From Shewanella phaeophyticola (GTDB taxonomy: Bacteria > Pseudomonadota > Gammaproteobacteria > Enterobacterales > Shewanellaceae), in contig NZ_JAODOQ010000001.1 of NCBI RefSeq assembly GCF_025398315.1, forward strand, positions 186,001 to 250,000: 64,000 bases of DNA. Direction: 5' to 3'. Both the position numbers and the translations under genes were made by a program. The notes beneath the pieces were generated by a model that was not told the origin of the DNA, searched no databases, and saw only the letters and a program-made list of their open reading frames with translations. This document shows, one piece after another, positions 20,224 through 30,695 of the stretch; the stretch's first letter is position 1; every line of letters begins with the position of its first letter.

Positions 20224-20494
20224 CCTAGGGTCTGTTGATCTTTCAAGGTTATTTTTGCAGCGAATTGTTGGCCATTTATACAAGGCAGAGACTTTGAGGT
20301 GTAGTTATTCTACATAAAAAGTCGATAACGCAGTAAAAATGGCCAACAAACGCTGCCCGAAGGGTTCGGCTAAAAACGTTTTACTCTTTGTTAAATGGAT
20401 TTTGCTTAGATTGCTAGGCATCAATCCATTCGCCTCGATTAAAACGTTTTTAACTCGAACAAAATTCAAACAGCAAAGATCAACAGACCCTAGG
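20224..20494. mobile_element. 271-bp MITE-like element with 20-base perfect terminal inverted repeats
   Basis: The left end CCTAGGGTCTGTTGATCTTT (20224-20243) is exactly complementary to the right end AAAGATCAACAGACCCTAGG (20475-20494). Between them lies no transposase; the 86-residue open frame that crosses the element starts inside it and has no ribosome site. A second, strongly shortened copy lies at 2125-2178. CTAG at both ends may include the target-site duplication. It is probably mobilised in trans by a DDE transposase sharing the ends, which is not in this window. Confidence 0.8.
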
Positions 20495-20577
20495 TACGAT
20501 GAGTTTATTCATGGGATGTTTTGTAGAACAAGTCTACAAAACGTAATCATATCACTGTTAATTGTTAAGGATAACAA

Positions 20578-21186
20578 GTGCAACATTCATCATTTTTAAA
20601 AAAAGCCAGCTTGCTGGTGGTCATGACTACCGCCATTACCACAATGAGCTTTGCAACATTGGCGAGCAACCAAGGCGCTATTGATGCGTTTGAGGCTAAA
20701 ACTAAACCGATTGCCCAAGATGCAAAAGTGATATCTGAAAAACAATTAGTGTTAATGGACGATTTTAATCAACTTATGGAGTCGGGTAATGCTGCTGCAG
20801 TATTTCAAAGTGGTAAGGTGACAGAGTTACAAGATCTAGGCGAACAGACGCTGGTGCAAGCTAAGCTGTTTGTCAAAGAGTATGAGCAGTTTTTAGCGCA
20901 ATTACCTGAAACCTCTACCTGTTATACACCTGAAAATGTCACTGAATATAATCAGCTTATTAATGAGGTGGCGACTAAGAATCAATCTTTATCTGAGTTA
21001 AGCAGTACGGTCGCACCAGGTGATGAAATGGCGGCTACGATGGCAGTATTAAACTTACAAATGCATGCCGGGCAGGTGGGTAGTTTGGTGCAAATGTTCC
21101 AACTGGTTAAGATGTGTTACATCTCTGATGCGATGGGTTATACCAAAGAAGATGTTGAGCGTATGCAAGCACAAGAAGAGCAGTAA
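20578..21186 (+). CDS. Exported helical protein of unknown function
   Basis: 202 residues from GTG 20578, with AAGGA eight bases upstream. A signal peptide ends near SFATLASN. The mature protein is mostly alpha-helical, with two cysteines (TCYTPEN and KMCYISD) that may form a disulfide in the periplasm, and an acidic Gln/Glu-rich tail. I do not recognise a family. It begins 84 bases after the MITE-like element, so the element sits in its promoter region. A bidirectional terminator follows. Confidence 0.65.
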   Translation: MQHSSFLKKASLLVVMTTAITTMSFATLASNQGAIDAFEAKTKPIAQDAKVISEKQLVLMDDFNQLMESGNAAAVFQSGKVTELQDLGEQTLVQAKLFVKEYEQFLAQLPETSTCYTPENVTEYNQLINEVATKNQSLSELSSTVAPGDEMAATMAVLNLQMHAGQVGSLVQMFQLVKMCYISDAMGYTKEDVERMQAQEEQ

Positions 21187-21236
21187 ATTCTATGTGAGTG
21201 ATTTTTATTAACGCGCAATTGTAATGCAGCATCAAA

Positions 21237-21275
21237 AATAAACCCCATTCGCTTTTGCTTATGGGGTTTATTGTT
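21237..21275. terminator. Bidirectional terminator
   Basis: Perfect stem AATAAACCCCAT / ATGGGGTTTATT between the exported helical protein and the convergent lipoprotein gene. Confidence 0.85.
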
Positions 21276-21314
21276 ATCGGTGACAACGCCTTAAATTAGA
21301 CGACACAACTAGAG

Positions 21315-23117
21315 TTAAAGTACCAGTGGATTAACCTGATCATATAAGTGTTGGTATAACGTTTGAGTAAACCCAGTGTTATTGTCAAAGGTGACTGACA
21401 CATTGTTAGAAGCAGACGTTTGCATTTTTTCATTGAGTTCAACTTTCATCAGCTGTTGGTCAACAAATAAGAAGTAGTCTGGATAGACATAATCCTGTGC
21501 AGTGCCTTCAACGATTTCAGCGACTTTAATTAATAACTGATCACTTGGACTGGTGCTTTTTGTCATTTGATAACGTTGTTCAATGTTGCCATCGCTATCA
21601 AGCAAAGCAATGGTTTGATCTTCTTCATCGATAATGATGTCGAGCGGGAAATAAAAATCAAATAAGACTTCGGCTACCATTGTTGTTGAAAGTGTTTCTT
21701 CAGTGACAAAACTTGATAGCGCGTATGTCTCATAATCTTCAACTACTCGGCACATTACATCTTCGACTTGAGTGAACGTTAAACTGTATAGCGTATCTGG
21801 CCAGGTTAATGTGTCTAATTTTAATAATTCTGGAGATGTATTTAACACTGACTGCCAAAAGTCGCTGGTGTTGGCGTTAGTGATTTTATTGATGTCGATA
21901 GTAATAGGGACATTCGTGCCGGCATAAACCGTGTTGTAGGTATTACCTGTAATGCTAGGTTCGGTGACAGAGCCATTGTCTTCTGTATACCAGCGTTTGT
22001 CTGTTGTGTGCCAACATTCGGTAAGCTCGTCATCGTCTTCATCTAATGGGGCTTCAAATGCTAGGGCTTGACCGGCCAGAGCGGAGATCCAGGTTAACAT
22101 TTTTGTGTTGTCGGCATTTTGCATAGAAAATGCACTCAGATCAGAAGATAAAGTCAGTGATAAGGTATTAGCAAAACCGCTTTCATTAATGATATTACCT
22201 AGCGCAATATCCCAATCATCTTGTGACAAAATACGCGAATCGATAGGTAATTCTGTAAACCCTAATGCGATGGCTGAGTCACTAAAGAGTATATTAGCCG
22301 CTAAAGTGAATGTGTCATCCGAGAAGAACGCTTCGATAGACAGGCCGCTATCACTTAATATTTGCCAAAGCTCAGCATAAGTCGCGGCAAGGATTTTTTC
22401 TGCTGCAATGACGTTTGGAATTTGAGTCGCGATGACTTGTTGTAAATAGGCAATGGCATAGTCAATACGCATAAAATTAGCTGTGGCTGACGTTTCAGCG
22501 GAAACTGAGTATAAAGTGTCGGCATCTAATTGATACAAAATAGCTAATAGCGCGTCTAACTCGGTTGATAGTTGACTAATGTCACTGTCAGACAGATTTT
22601 GATTCATCATTTCTATTACGCGAGACTGCTTGATGTGTGTCAGGTTGTTAATCGCGCCATTATATTGTGGGTTTGCGATTAATGTTCCTTGTCCTGCATC
22701 ATCAACAATTGCTTTTGGTGCTGCTCGGTTAGTCGGGTTTTTAACCTTAAGTGCCAAAGAGCGAGCCTGGATGGCTTGCGTTGCTGTCGCTGCTTGCCAG
22801 TTAGCCACTAAATAATAATTTGGGGTTTCAACTTCGCTCGTCCAGTCTATTTGATAATTACCCTCCGCGTCAGTTATTGCAAACGGTTCATCACTATCAC
22901 AGCTTAAGTTTTTATTTAAATCTGCACACACTGTAGCGCCAGATAATGCCCCTTGATAAACCGCTAACCCAGCTATTTGATGGTTATATTCTGACACAGG
23001 GGTTGTTGGTGTGCCTGAGTCAGGCAGGGTTACTTCTGTACTTTTATCGTCGTCAGAGCTGCAACCGACAAGAAGTGTGCTAGAGATTAAAATAGCTAAT
23101 AAACTTTTATGATGCAT
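21315..23117 (-). CDS. Large lipoprotein with an N-terminal carboxypeptidase-regulatory-like (Ig-like) domain
   Basis: 600 residues. The signal ends in lipobox LVGC (Cys19), followed by a Ser/Asp linker. Residues about 45-110 (GLAVYQGALSGATVCADLNKNLSCDSDEPFAITDAEGNYQIDW) resemble an SdrD/CnaB-like fold with a calcium-type DLNKNLSCDSDEP loop. The remaining 480 residues are acidic and Thr/Ser-rich and match no family I know. It is probably exposed on the outer membrane. The CsgD-like regulator lies directly upstream on the same strand, which suggests the two work together. Confidence 0.7.
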   Translation of the reverse strand: MHHKSLLAILISSTLLVGCSSDDDKSTEVTLPDSGTPTTPVSEYNHQIAGLAVYQGALSGATVCADLNKNLSCDSDEPFAITDAEGNYQIDWTSEVETPNYYLVANWQAATATQAIQARSLALKVKNPTNRAAPKAIVDDAGQGTLIANPQYNGAINNLTHIKQSRVIEMMNQNLSDSDISQLSTELDALLAILYQLDADTLYSVSAETSATANFMRIDYAIAYLQQVIATQIPNVIAAEKILAATYAELWQILSDSGLSIEAFFSDDTFTLAANILFSDSAIALGFTELPIDSRILSQDDWDIALGNIINESGFANTLSLTLSSDLSAFSMQNADNTKMLTWISALAGQALAFEAPLDEDDDELTECWHTTDKRWYTEDNGSVTEPSITGNTYNTVYAGTNVPITIDINKITNANTSDFWQSVLNTSPELLKLDTLTWPDTLYSLTFTQVEDVMCRVVEDYETYALSSFVTEETLSTTMVAEVLFDFYFPLDIIIDEEDQTIALLDSDGNIEQRYQMTKSTSPSDQLLIKVAEIVEGTAQDYVYPDYFLFVDQQLMKVELNEKMQTSASNNVSVTFDNNTGFTQTLYQHLYDQVNPLVL

Positions 23118-23269
23118 TAATGTGTCCTTACATTAGTAGGTATTACGCTGTATTAGTTGCGCAATGAGGTGATACATCGAAATCCATCAGTCATACTCAA
23201 CTTTCAATATGAGGCAAGTTAAACTGTGGATACAACAGCGATGTAGTGTGATTGAACAGAAGATACTGA

Positions 23270-23902
23270 TTAACCCGCAGCGAACGCAAATAGCTGGCCA
23301 CGATTTTTAATCTTGGTTTTTTTATAAATATTTTGCACGTGCATTTTGACCGTATTAACGGAAATGTTGAGCTCTTTAGCGACTTCTTCGTTAGTGAGCC
23401 CATGCAGTATTAGGGATAAAATTTGTTGTTCTTTTTTTGTGGTGACGGCGAGAATTTTAGCGCGGTTAGCGGAAGAGGGTACGCGTTTTTTTTGTAAAAT
23501 ATACTTAGATACTGCTTTGTCGCTAAAGCTAATCTCGCCGTCTTCAACTTTTTTTATACTTTGTATTTGATCAACGACGCTTTCATCGACACTTATTGCG
23601 CCATGAAAGCCAGATGCAATTAATATGACTTCAAGCTCTGTATTTAATGATGGGCAATAAGCGATATGTCGGTTGCTTTTGAGTGTATCTCTGGACAGGT
23701 AACTTATTTTTTGAAGGGGGTTATCAAGGTAATGAATCAATATCGCGGTACTATTTTTAATGTTAGCAATAGTTGCTAGCTCTGCTGAAGTACTGCTAGA
23801 ACTGCATGAAATAAGGTTGCATTCAATAAGGTTTGCAAGGTGCTGAAATGGTGCTTGCAGATGCAGAGGGAGGTCTAGAATAAGAAGATGCTTACTGAAC
23901 AT
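23270..23902 (-). CDS. LuxR/CsgD-like transcriptional regulator
   Basis: 210 residues. The C-terminal LuxR helix-turn-helix (about 150-207) is canonical: TKKEQQILSLILHGLTNEEVAKELNISVNTVKMHVQNIYKKTKIKNRGQL. The N-terminal part resembles a degenerate CsgD receiver without the phosphorylatable Asp: the strand-1 equivalent reads LLILDLP, with ILIHY later. CsgD-type proteins switch on surface matrix genes. It lies 152 bases upstream of the 600-residue lipoprotein gene in the same direction, making that gene the obvious candidate target. Confidence 0.85.
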   Translation of the reverse strand: MFSKHLLILDLPLHLQAPFQHLANLIECNLISCSSSSTSAELATIANIKNSTAILIHYLDNPLQKISYLSRDTLKSNRHIAYCPSLNTELEVILIASGFHGAISVDESVVDQIQSIKKVEDGEISFSDKAVSKYILQKKRVPSSANRAKILAVTTKKEQQILSLILHGLTNEEVAKELNISVNTVKMHVQNIYKKTKIKNRGQLFAFAAG

Positions 23903-24286
23903 GTTACTTTCCTTGTGTCAAAATACCGCATCCCTTTGCGATATTGTTTGAACTTTTCGGTTATCGACCATGTTTTAGCTGATATAGCCTGACTATTCTA
24001 ATGGAATACTATTAACATTTTGTACATATCAGCAACATTGGTCGTATTCAAGGCTGCATGTTTTATGAGCATAATAAAGCATATTTAAAAGCTGAAATGT
24101 AAATGACGCCATTGTCAAAGTTATAGTGTAAACCACTGTTTATAAGTCATATTTAACATTAACTATTGCTAATAAAACGAGCAAGGCAATATACTACAAC
24201 ATAATTATCTTGTTGCATACGGTAAAGCAGGTGTTTTTTTGTGCAACACCTATTCTTTACAATAGACCTTTTGTGTTGCTGAAGCG
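23903..24286. other. Intergenic stretch upstream of the CsgD-like gene
   Basis: About 380 AT-rich bases between rluF and the regulator, both leftward. It must carry the regulator's promoter. A sizeable AT-rich tract with repeated TTAACATT-like words is visible, which would suit nucleoid-protein control, but no defined site, RNA gene or repeat is recognised. Confidence 0.4.
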
Positions 24287-25168
24287 TTAACGCTTAGGTT
24301 TGCGCGAATGGTTTGGTTTACCTTTATTCGCGGTGGGTTTTTTAGGTTTGCTGCCTCGGCCTTGCATAAAGTGTTCTGGACCTTCAATTTTGTCGCGCAA
24401 ACTTTTTAAAGGTTTCTTCTTGGCTTTTTGAGGGGCTTTTTTCACTTCAGAAGATGAATGCTCGATTAACTTCATTAAAGTGCTGAGCTCTTGCTCGTCT
24501 AGGTCGCGCCATTCACCAATGGGTAATCCTTTGAGTGACACATTCATAATCGATTGGCGTTCAAGCTTGGTGACTTCATAGTTGAAGTATTCACACATGC
24601 GGCGAATTTGGCGGTTAAGGCCTTGGACCAACACAATTTTAAAGGCGTAGGTTGAAACCTGCTCAACCTTACACTTTTTGGTTACTACACCCAATATCGG
24701 TACACCAGCGGCCATTCGTTTAATAAAATCATCGGTGATAGGTTTGTTAACGGTAACCACGTATTCTTTATCGTGGTTATTGCCCGCGCGCAAAATTTTA
24801 TTCACTAAATCGCCATTGTTGGTTAAAAATATCAACCCTTGTGAGTCTTTATCTAGACGACCAATCGGGAAAATCCGTTCGCTGTGGTTAACAAAATCGA
24901 CAATGTTATCGCGCTCGGTGCTTTCTGTTGTACTCACAATACCGACGGGCTTGTTTAAGGCAATAAACACTAAATCTGCTTCGTCACGCGGTTCAATGTC
25001 CTGACCATTCACTTTTACTTTGTCACCAAAACTTACCGTGTCGCCAATTTTTGCGCGTTTGCCGTTAATAAATACATTGCCTTGCTCTATAAAGCGATCT
25101 GCTTCTCTGCGCGAGCAGATCCCGCTCTCGCTGATGTATTTATTTAAACGGGTTGCAGATTCACTCAT
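24287..25168 (-). CDS. rluF: 23S rRNA pseudouridine-2604 synthase RluF
   Basis: 293 residues from ATG 25168, favoured over the upstream in-frame start because AAAGGAA lies eight bases before it. An S4 RNA-binding domain ([30 protein letters not shown]) is followed by the RsuA/RluB-type catalytic core with the aspartate motif [21 protein letters not shown] and [17 protein letters not shown]. The last 70 residues are Lys/Pro-rich, as in RluF relatives. It modifies U2604 (and possibly tRNA-Tyr) with pseudouridine. The frame is intact. Confidence 0.88.
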   Translation of the reverse strand: MSESATRLNKYISESGICSRREADRFIEQGNVFINGKRAKIGDTVSFGDKVKVNGQDIEPRDEADLVFIALNKPVGIVSTTESTERDNIVDFVNHSERIFPIGRLDKDSQGLIFLTNNGDLVNKILRAGNNHDKEYVVTVNKPITDDFIKRMAAGVPILGVVTKKCKVEQVSTYAFKIVLVQGLNRQIRRMCEYFNYEVTKLERQSIMNVSLKGLPIGEWRDLDEQELSTLMKLIEHSSSEVKKAPQKAKKKPLKSLRDKIEGPEHFMQGRGSKPKKPTANKGKPNHSRKPKR

Positions 25169-25297
25169 AGCGGTTCCTTTATCAACATAAACGCGCTGCA
25201 ATGGCAGGCTTAATCGGCGCAGATAATATCATAAAATTTTTGATTATTCTGTAAGGTGAAGTCGTTAAAACTTGATGTGCTCATCATCTTTGTTGCG

Positions 25298-26217
25298 TTA
25301 TAAATCAAAGCCCATTTGCGCGGTCGCGTCTTGATGTTGTGCCAGTAAGTTGATGTCGTTAAGTGAGGCGGGGGTATCGATTAATTGTTGCTGTAATAAC
25401 CGATATAAATCGACAGCTAATAGGGGGGCATCGTGATTGTCTGGGGTGTGAATAAACAAGTAGGGCTGCTTGCCCTGGGCCATCCATAATGGCAGTTGTT
25501 TCAGCCAGTTTTGAAAAAAGTGCACATTGGCTTCAGCTTGCGGGTGGCCAATAAAACGTACTACCGGATGTTGAGCAGTGGCGATGGCGTGCACTGGTAC
25601 TTTGGGCTTTTTTTGATGGGCGTCAATGACGGCTTCGGATGTTGGCGGTGCTGCGAATACGGGCCGAGTATCCATCATAATGCGGTTGCATTTATTATCG
25701 ATAAGCAAGCGGTTAAGGTCTCGCTCAGCATCACCTTTGGCAAAAAAAGCTGGGTGACGAACCTCTACGCCATAGGTTAATCCTTGGGGCACTTGTGTTA
25801 AAAACTGGGCTAAAATAGGCAGATGTTGTGCACCAAAACTGGCGGGTAATTGAATTTTCCACATGCCTGTCACGTCGATTAATGGTGCCATTGCCGAAAA
25901 AATTGTTGTACTGCAATATTGGAGTCTTGCAGCATTAATTCGTGAGTAATGAGTTTGGGCAGTTTAAAGGTAAAACGAAAGTTGTCATTAACGGCATTAC
26001 GCCAAATTTGGGCTTGCTGTATCGATGGCGTAGCATAAAACGTGGTGTTGCCTTCAACGGTATTGAATATTTCAGCGTAACGAGCAAGCCGCTGGTTGGG
26101 GTCGTTATGGCCATAAACAGTATGTTGCCAATGGTTTTGTGACCACATTGCGAGTCCCAATCTTATGGCGGGAAAATCGACTTGCGATGATGCTTGTGTA
26201 TTCAAAACGATCCTCAA
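25298..26217 (-). CDS. DUF72 (YecE-like) protein, frame broken near 25885
   Basis: Two frames (26217-25879 and 25891-25298) join as one TIM-barrel protein of about 305 residues. The start RLGLAMWSQNHWQHTVYG, the middle FRFTFKLPKLITHE and the later TYGVEVRHPAFF and VVRFIGHP segments are DUF72 signatures. The function of the family is unknown. The break lies in caatgg where caaatgg would restore the frame (RQMAPLIDVTG), so one A has been lost from a short A run. Unlike many others here, this break is not at a GGCCC site. Confidence 0.8.
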
Positions 26218-26412
26218 GCTGAAATGTCGCTTTTATATGAAAATATCGTGGTAATAACCAAAACCGCTTAAACTAGCTAAAAAGCAATATTTAGTTATTT
26301 TGTCTATATCTAATCGCTTTATCCATCTGATAAAATTAGCGAGATTGACAATCATATCAGTCAAAAAACACATTGTGCATTATCTTGGTTTTATGGGTTA
26401 GTTGGAGTGTTT

Positions 26413-29400
26413 GTGTCGAGTCAGCATACTGAGCGCCAGTTTGATAATTATCGTCCAAAAGAGTCTACGGCCAAGCCGGTTAAAGCTCGTAAAAGCAAAG
26501 CCGGTATTTTATGGGTAATCCTGATATTGGCGACTGCTTATTTGCTTGAATTCGAAGTCAGGACATCTTATTACCAATCGCACTTTCTGCACCAGTATGC
26601 CAGCAAGCTCACCTATAAAAAACGTGATTATCGTAGTGATGCGGTGATTTATCCTGAATATGGCCCTTTGATGATAGGCATGGCTATAGCCAATTACCGA
26701 AAAAAATTGAACGCCTAATCGAACGTAATTACCAGATTACTCAGCAAGTGGTATTTTCGCCAATGTTGATGGATTACACCGAAAAGGGCTTTTTCCCACC
26801 GTATCACGAAAAAGCCCAATCAGGTCTGTTGATTAGAGATTGCCGCGCCATGACGGTATTCGACTTCTCGTACCCTAAACGTGTCTATCAAGACCAGGAC
26901 ACCATACCGCAACAAGTCATGAGTACCTTGCTGTTTATCGAAAACCGCGAAATGCTTAGCCCTGAAACCAACTATAACCCAGTGGTCGATTGGCCTCGTT
27001 TTGTATTGGCTGCAACGAGCCAAGTTGCCGAACTGGTGGGTGTAGATATGTCAAAGGCTGGTGGTAGTACATTAGCCACCCAAATTGAAAAGTTTAGGCA
27101 TTCAAATCACGGCTTAACCTTAAGCATCAAAGATAAACTGTTGCAAATTGGTTCGGCCATTGTGCGGGTATATCAGCAAGGCGAAAATACCATTAATGCA
27201 CGCCAACGTATTGTGCAAGATTACCTCAACACGGTGCCATTATCATCTGCTCCAGGTTTTGGCGAGGTGCACGGTATAGGCGACGGTTTATGGGCGTGGT
27301 TTAAAACCGACTTTGCCCAAGCAAACCAGTTATTACTTAGCCGACACACGCCACAAAATGGTGCGCAGCGCGGTAAAGTGTTTAGAGAAATCGTCGCGCT
27401 TATGATTGCTCAGCGTCGTCCGTCATATTACTTACTACAAGGCCACGATGATTTAGAGTCATTGGTCGACAGTTACTTACGCTTATTGGGTCGTGATAGC
27501 TTAATTGAAACCCAGTTAATGGTGGCAGCGTTAGAGAGTTCGTTAACCTTTAACACCACTAAGTTAGCTGCTACTAACCAAACCCATGATAAAGGTATTA
27601 ATGCGGTGCGCATTCGCACGGCAGGTATGTTAGACCTTAATTTATACGATTTAGACCGTTACGACTTAGCCATTAACAGTACATTCCATGGTGATTTACA
27701 GCAAAAAGTGAGTGATTACTTACGCAGTTTAGCGCACGTCAATTCAGCAGAGCGCATTGGCTTATTAGGCGAACGTTTATTGTCGGCGCAACAACTCGAC
27801 AAAGTGCTGTATAGCTTTACCTTGTACGAAAGCACCGACAGCGCAAACAGAGTGCGTATCCAAACCGACAGTATCGACCAACCTTTTGATATTAACGAAG
27901 GCAGTAAACTGGAGCTTGGCTCAACCGCAAAACTGCGAGTATTGGCAACCTATTTAGACATTATTGCCGAGTTGCAACAGCGCTTCTCGGCCATGACGGT
28001 AGCCGATTTGCGCCAGGTCGATGTAGAACGTAAAGACCATATCACCCGCTGGGTGGTTGATTATTTGATTACCACGCGTGACCGTAACTTAACCCGTATG
28101 CTCGATGCAGCCTTACAACGTGAATATTCTGCCTCGCCAGATGAACGCTTTTTCACAGGGGGGCTTGCATGTGTTTAATAACTTTAACAAGAAAGAAAAC
28201 AGTCGTGTTCCCAATTTGTATCAAGCCTTGCAAGAGTCGATAAACTTACCGTTTGTACGCTTAATGCAAGACATTGTCAGTTACAGCAGTAGTTACAATA
28301 GCGAAGGCAGTGTGTCGCAATTATTGCGTAATGATAAAGATCCGCGCCGCGAAGAATATTTAAAAGCCTTTGCTAAACGTGAAGGAAGCTCGTTTGTAAA
28401 ACGCTTTTATCGTAAGTACCGTCAATTGGCGCCTGAACAACGCTTAGACGTGTTATTTGATGGTATTGCACAGCAAGAGCAAAAGTTAGCGGCAGTGTAT
28501 CGCTATGTAAAACCTTACGATGGTGCCCGTGATCTTAAAGCGTTTTTAAATGCGCGTTTGCCAAGCAAACACTTTAGCGATAAAGAGATTAACGCACTGT
28601 ATAACAAGTACGGCGAAGACAAGTTTAACCTAGCCGACCAGGGTTATATTGCCCGAGTACATCCACTTGAATTATGGGTACTTCGTTATTTAAATGATTA
28701 CCCAGAAACTGGCTTAACCCAGGTATTAGACGATGCGCAACCGCAGTTACAAGCCGTGTATCGTTGGTTATTTAGAACCCGTTATCAAAATGCCCGCGAT
28801 GTACGTATTCAGGTGATGTTAGAGGTTGAGGCGTTTTTAAGTATTCATCAGCGTTGGGTGCGTATGGGTTACCCGTTTGAATATATGGTGCCGTCGTTAG
28901 GTTCTGCATTAGGCAGTTCGGGCGACAGACCCGCAGCATTAGCTGAACTAATGGGCATTATTCAAAATGACGGTTATCGTTTTCCAACCGTACGCATTGA
29001 TGAGCTGCAATTTGCTAAAGACACACCCTATGAGGTGACGCTTGCCAACAATAAGCAAATGGTTACTCGGGTAATGCATCAAGAAGTGGCTCGAGCCCTT
29101 AAGCGTGCGCTTGCGAATGTGGTGCAAAATGGTACCGCTAGACGCCTTAATGGTAGCTTGACGGATAATCAAGGCCAGGCAATTGTAATGGGCGGAAAAA
29201 CCGGTACTGGCGATAACCGCATCGCAACCGAAATTCGTGATGGTCGTAAGGTTGCATCAACTGCCATCAATCGCACTGCGACCTTTGTGTTTTATTTAGG
29301 CGATAGTCACTTTGGTACCTTAACGGCATTTGTGCCGGGTGAAAAAGCCGATGACTTTAGCTTTACTTCTGCACTGCCATTACAAGTGCTTAAAGGTATG

Positions 29401-29457
29401 ATGCCAATTTTGTCGCCGATGATTAATCAAACCGAGCAATGCCAGGCAGGATTGTGA
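26413..29457 (+). CDS. Class A penicillin-binding-protein-like transglycosylase/transpeptidase, frame broken twice
   Basis: Three frames (to 26718, 26748-28178, 28105-29457) join into about 1015 residues. One TM helix near residue 35 anchors it. The glycosyltransferase-51 domain shows LLFIENREM (the ENR/EDxxF region) and GGSTLATQIEKF. The transpeptidase part has STAKLR (SxxK) and KTGTGDN (KTG). This resembles the atypical large class A PBP of Shewanella and Vibrio rather than PBP1a or 1b. One break lies just after tatggccct (26660), the other in a run of six G (28160). Start GTG 26413 has GGAG five bases upstream. Confidence 0.75.
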
Positions 29458-29475
29458 TTTAACTAAAGCGATTGC

Positions 29476-29510
29476 GTAAACAGCCCATAAACCTTTGGGC
29501 TGTTTACATT
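29476..29510. terminator. Bidirectional terminator
   Basis: Perfect 12-bp stem GTAAACAGCCCA / TGGGCTGTTTAC between the convergent PBP-like and DUF3429 genes. Confidence 0.85.
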
Positions 29511-29516
29511 GAAAAA

Positions 29517-29954
29517 CTATTGATACAAGCTAAACATCACCACCGCATGACACAATGCGACCACACTGGTGAGTATGGTGCGCAGAGTCATGTAGCTGGC
29601 AGAACTTGATAATTGCTTGGCCTTAAACTCAACAAACAGCAGGTATAAATAACCACTGAACAATAAGATTAATGCTGACAATTCAAACGGCGTTAATAAT
29701 GCAACCCAGCAACCTAACGCAATAACGTTACTGACAATCAATAGCTTAGCAAAATTATCTTCGGTGCTAAGAACAACGGCTTTACCCCATAATGTGCCCG
29801 CCATAAAACTTAAAATAATTGCACTATAGCTAATAAAGCCAAGTAAGGTATGCTCAGGAGATAGCACGCTATGATTAAACGCCAATAGGCTTAACACAAT
29901 AAACGGCATTAAACCTGCGACCCCGAGCCATTGCCAAGTACTAATGTGTTTCAT
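29517..29954 (-). CDS. DUF3429 membrane protein
   Basis: 145 residues with four or five hydrophobic helices. The segment LLGFISYSAIILSFMAGTLWG is characteristic of DUF3429, a family of small inner-membrane proteins of unknown function common in marine gammaproteobacteria. GGAGATAGC upstream supports ATG 29954. It is convergent with the PBP-like gene and shares a terminator with it. Confidence 0.8.
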   Translation of the reverse strand: MKHISTWQWLGVAGLMPFIVLSLLAFNHSVLSPEHTLLGFISYSAIILSFMAGTLWGKAVVLSTEDNFAKLLIVSNVIALGCWVALLTPFELSALILLFSGYLYLLFVEFKAKQLSSSASYMTLRTILTSVVALCHAVVMFSLYQ

Positions 29955-30036
29955 GCTATCTCCAGTGATACAAATAAAACCTCTAGATCCAATATAAATG
30001 ATCTTGGTTGTACAACCTATAGGTGAGCGAAGCGCA

Positions 30037-30528
30037 ATGAATATTTATCTTAAAGACGTTAGCGAACAAGATTTAAGCGTATTATTTGATTTTCAAAATG
30101 ATCCTATAGCCAACAAAATGGCCGATGTGCCGGCGCGAGCGCGCACGGCGTTTTATCAGCATTGGCGACAAAATATTTTTGCCAACGAGCAAGGTATCGC
30201 AATCGGTATTTGGCATGACAACGTATTAGTTGGCCATCTGGTATCGTGGATTAATGATGAGTTAGCCACCGAAAATGAACCAGAAGTGCGACTCATTGGT
30301 TATTGGATAGGCCGTGAATATTGGGGGCAGGGGATTGCCACCAATGCCTTGAAAATGTTTTTACAACACTATATAAAAAGCCCGGTTTACGCCTACATTG
30401 ATGCGCAAAACCAAGGCTCGCGAAAAGTGGCTCAGGCCAATGGGTTTGTTAATGTTACGCCGCAATATCCATCGCTGTTTACTAAAGATAACTTATTAAT
30501 ATTTAAGCGCGATAACCTTAAAAGTTAA
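30037..30528 (+). CDS. GNAT-family N-acetyltransferase (RimJ/RimL-like)
   Basis: 163 residues from ATG 30037. The acetyl-CoA binding motif is seen in RLIGYWIGREYWGQGIATNALKMFLQHY, followed by VYAYIDAQNQGSRKVAQANGFVNV, as in the RimJ/RimL type that acetylates N-terminal amines or small molecules. An in-frame start 39 bases upstream is less likely because the first 13 residues do not match the family. The substrate is unknown. It overlaps the end of the convergent small Cys-rich gene by four bases. Confidence 0.85.
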   Translation: MNIYLKDVSEQDLSVLFDFQNDPIANKMADVPARARTAFYQHWRQNIFANEQGIAIGIWHDNVLVGHLVSWINDELATENEPEVRLIGYWIGREYWGQGIATNALKMFLQHYIKSPVYAYIDAQNQGSRKVAQANGFVNVTPQYPSLFTKDNLLIFKRDNLKS

Positions 30529-30695
30529 TTAGCCGCACCGCCACATCCACCACAACAGCTGCCGCCATTACCTTGTTTTTTCTGTGATGTGTCAGTTTTG
30601 GGTGCTGAGTTGGCTTGCTCTGCTTTGGGCGCAACATGACTAACCGATTCAGTTTGTTTGACCGGTTTAAAAATACCGCTAATTGAAAAACTCAT
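30525..30695 (-). CDS. Small protein with a Cys/Gly-rich C-terminal tail
   Basis: 56 residues from ATG 30695, supported by GAGGCATCACC. The N-terminal part MSFSISGIFKPVKQTE is followed by a low-complexity Ala/Lys/Gln stretch and the tail GGSCCGGCGGAAN. Three cysteines in CCGGC suggest metal or heme binding, or a redox role; a similar ending occurs in several short gammaproteobacterial proteins without known function. It is convergent with the acetyltransferase and overlaps its stop codon. Confidence 0.65.
   Translation of the reverse strand: MSFSISGIFKPVKQTESVSHVAPKAEQANSAPKTDTSQKKQGNGGSCCGGCGGAAN

Noticed and set aside
20339..20599. 86-residue open frame beginning in the MITE-like element
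   Set aside because: It starts inside the element, has no ribosome site, and runs past the right terminal repeat into the next gene; element copies commonly carry such chance frames.
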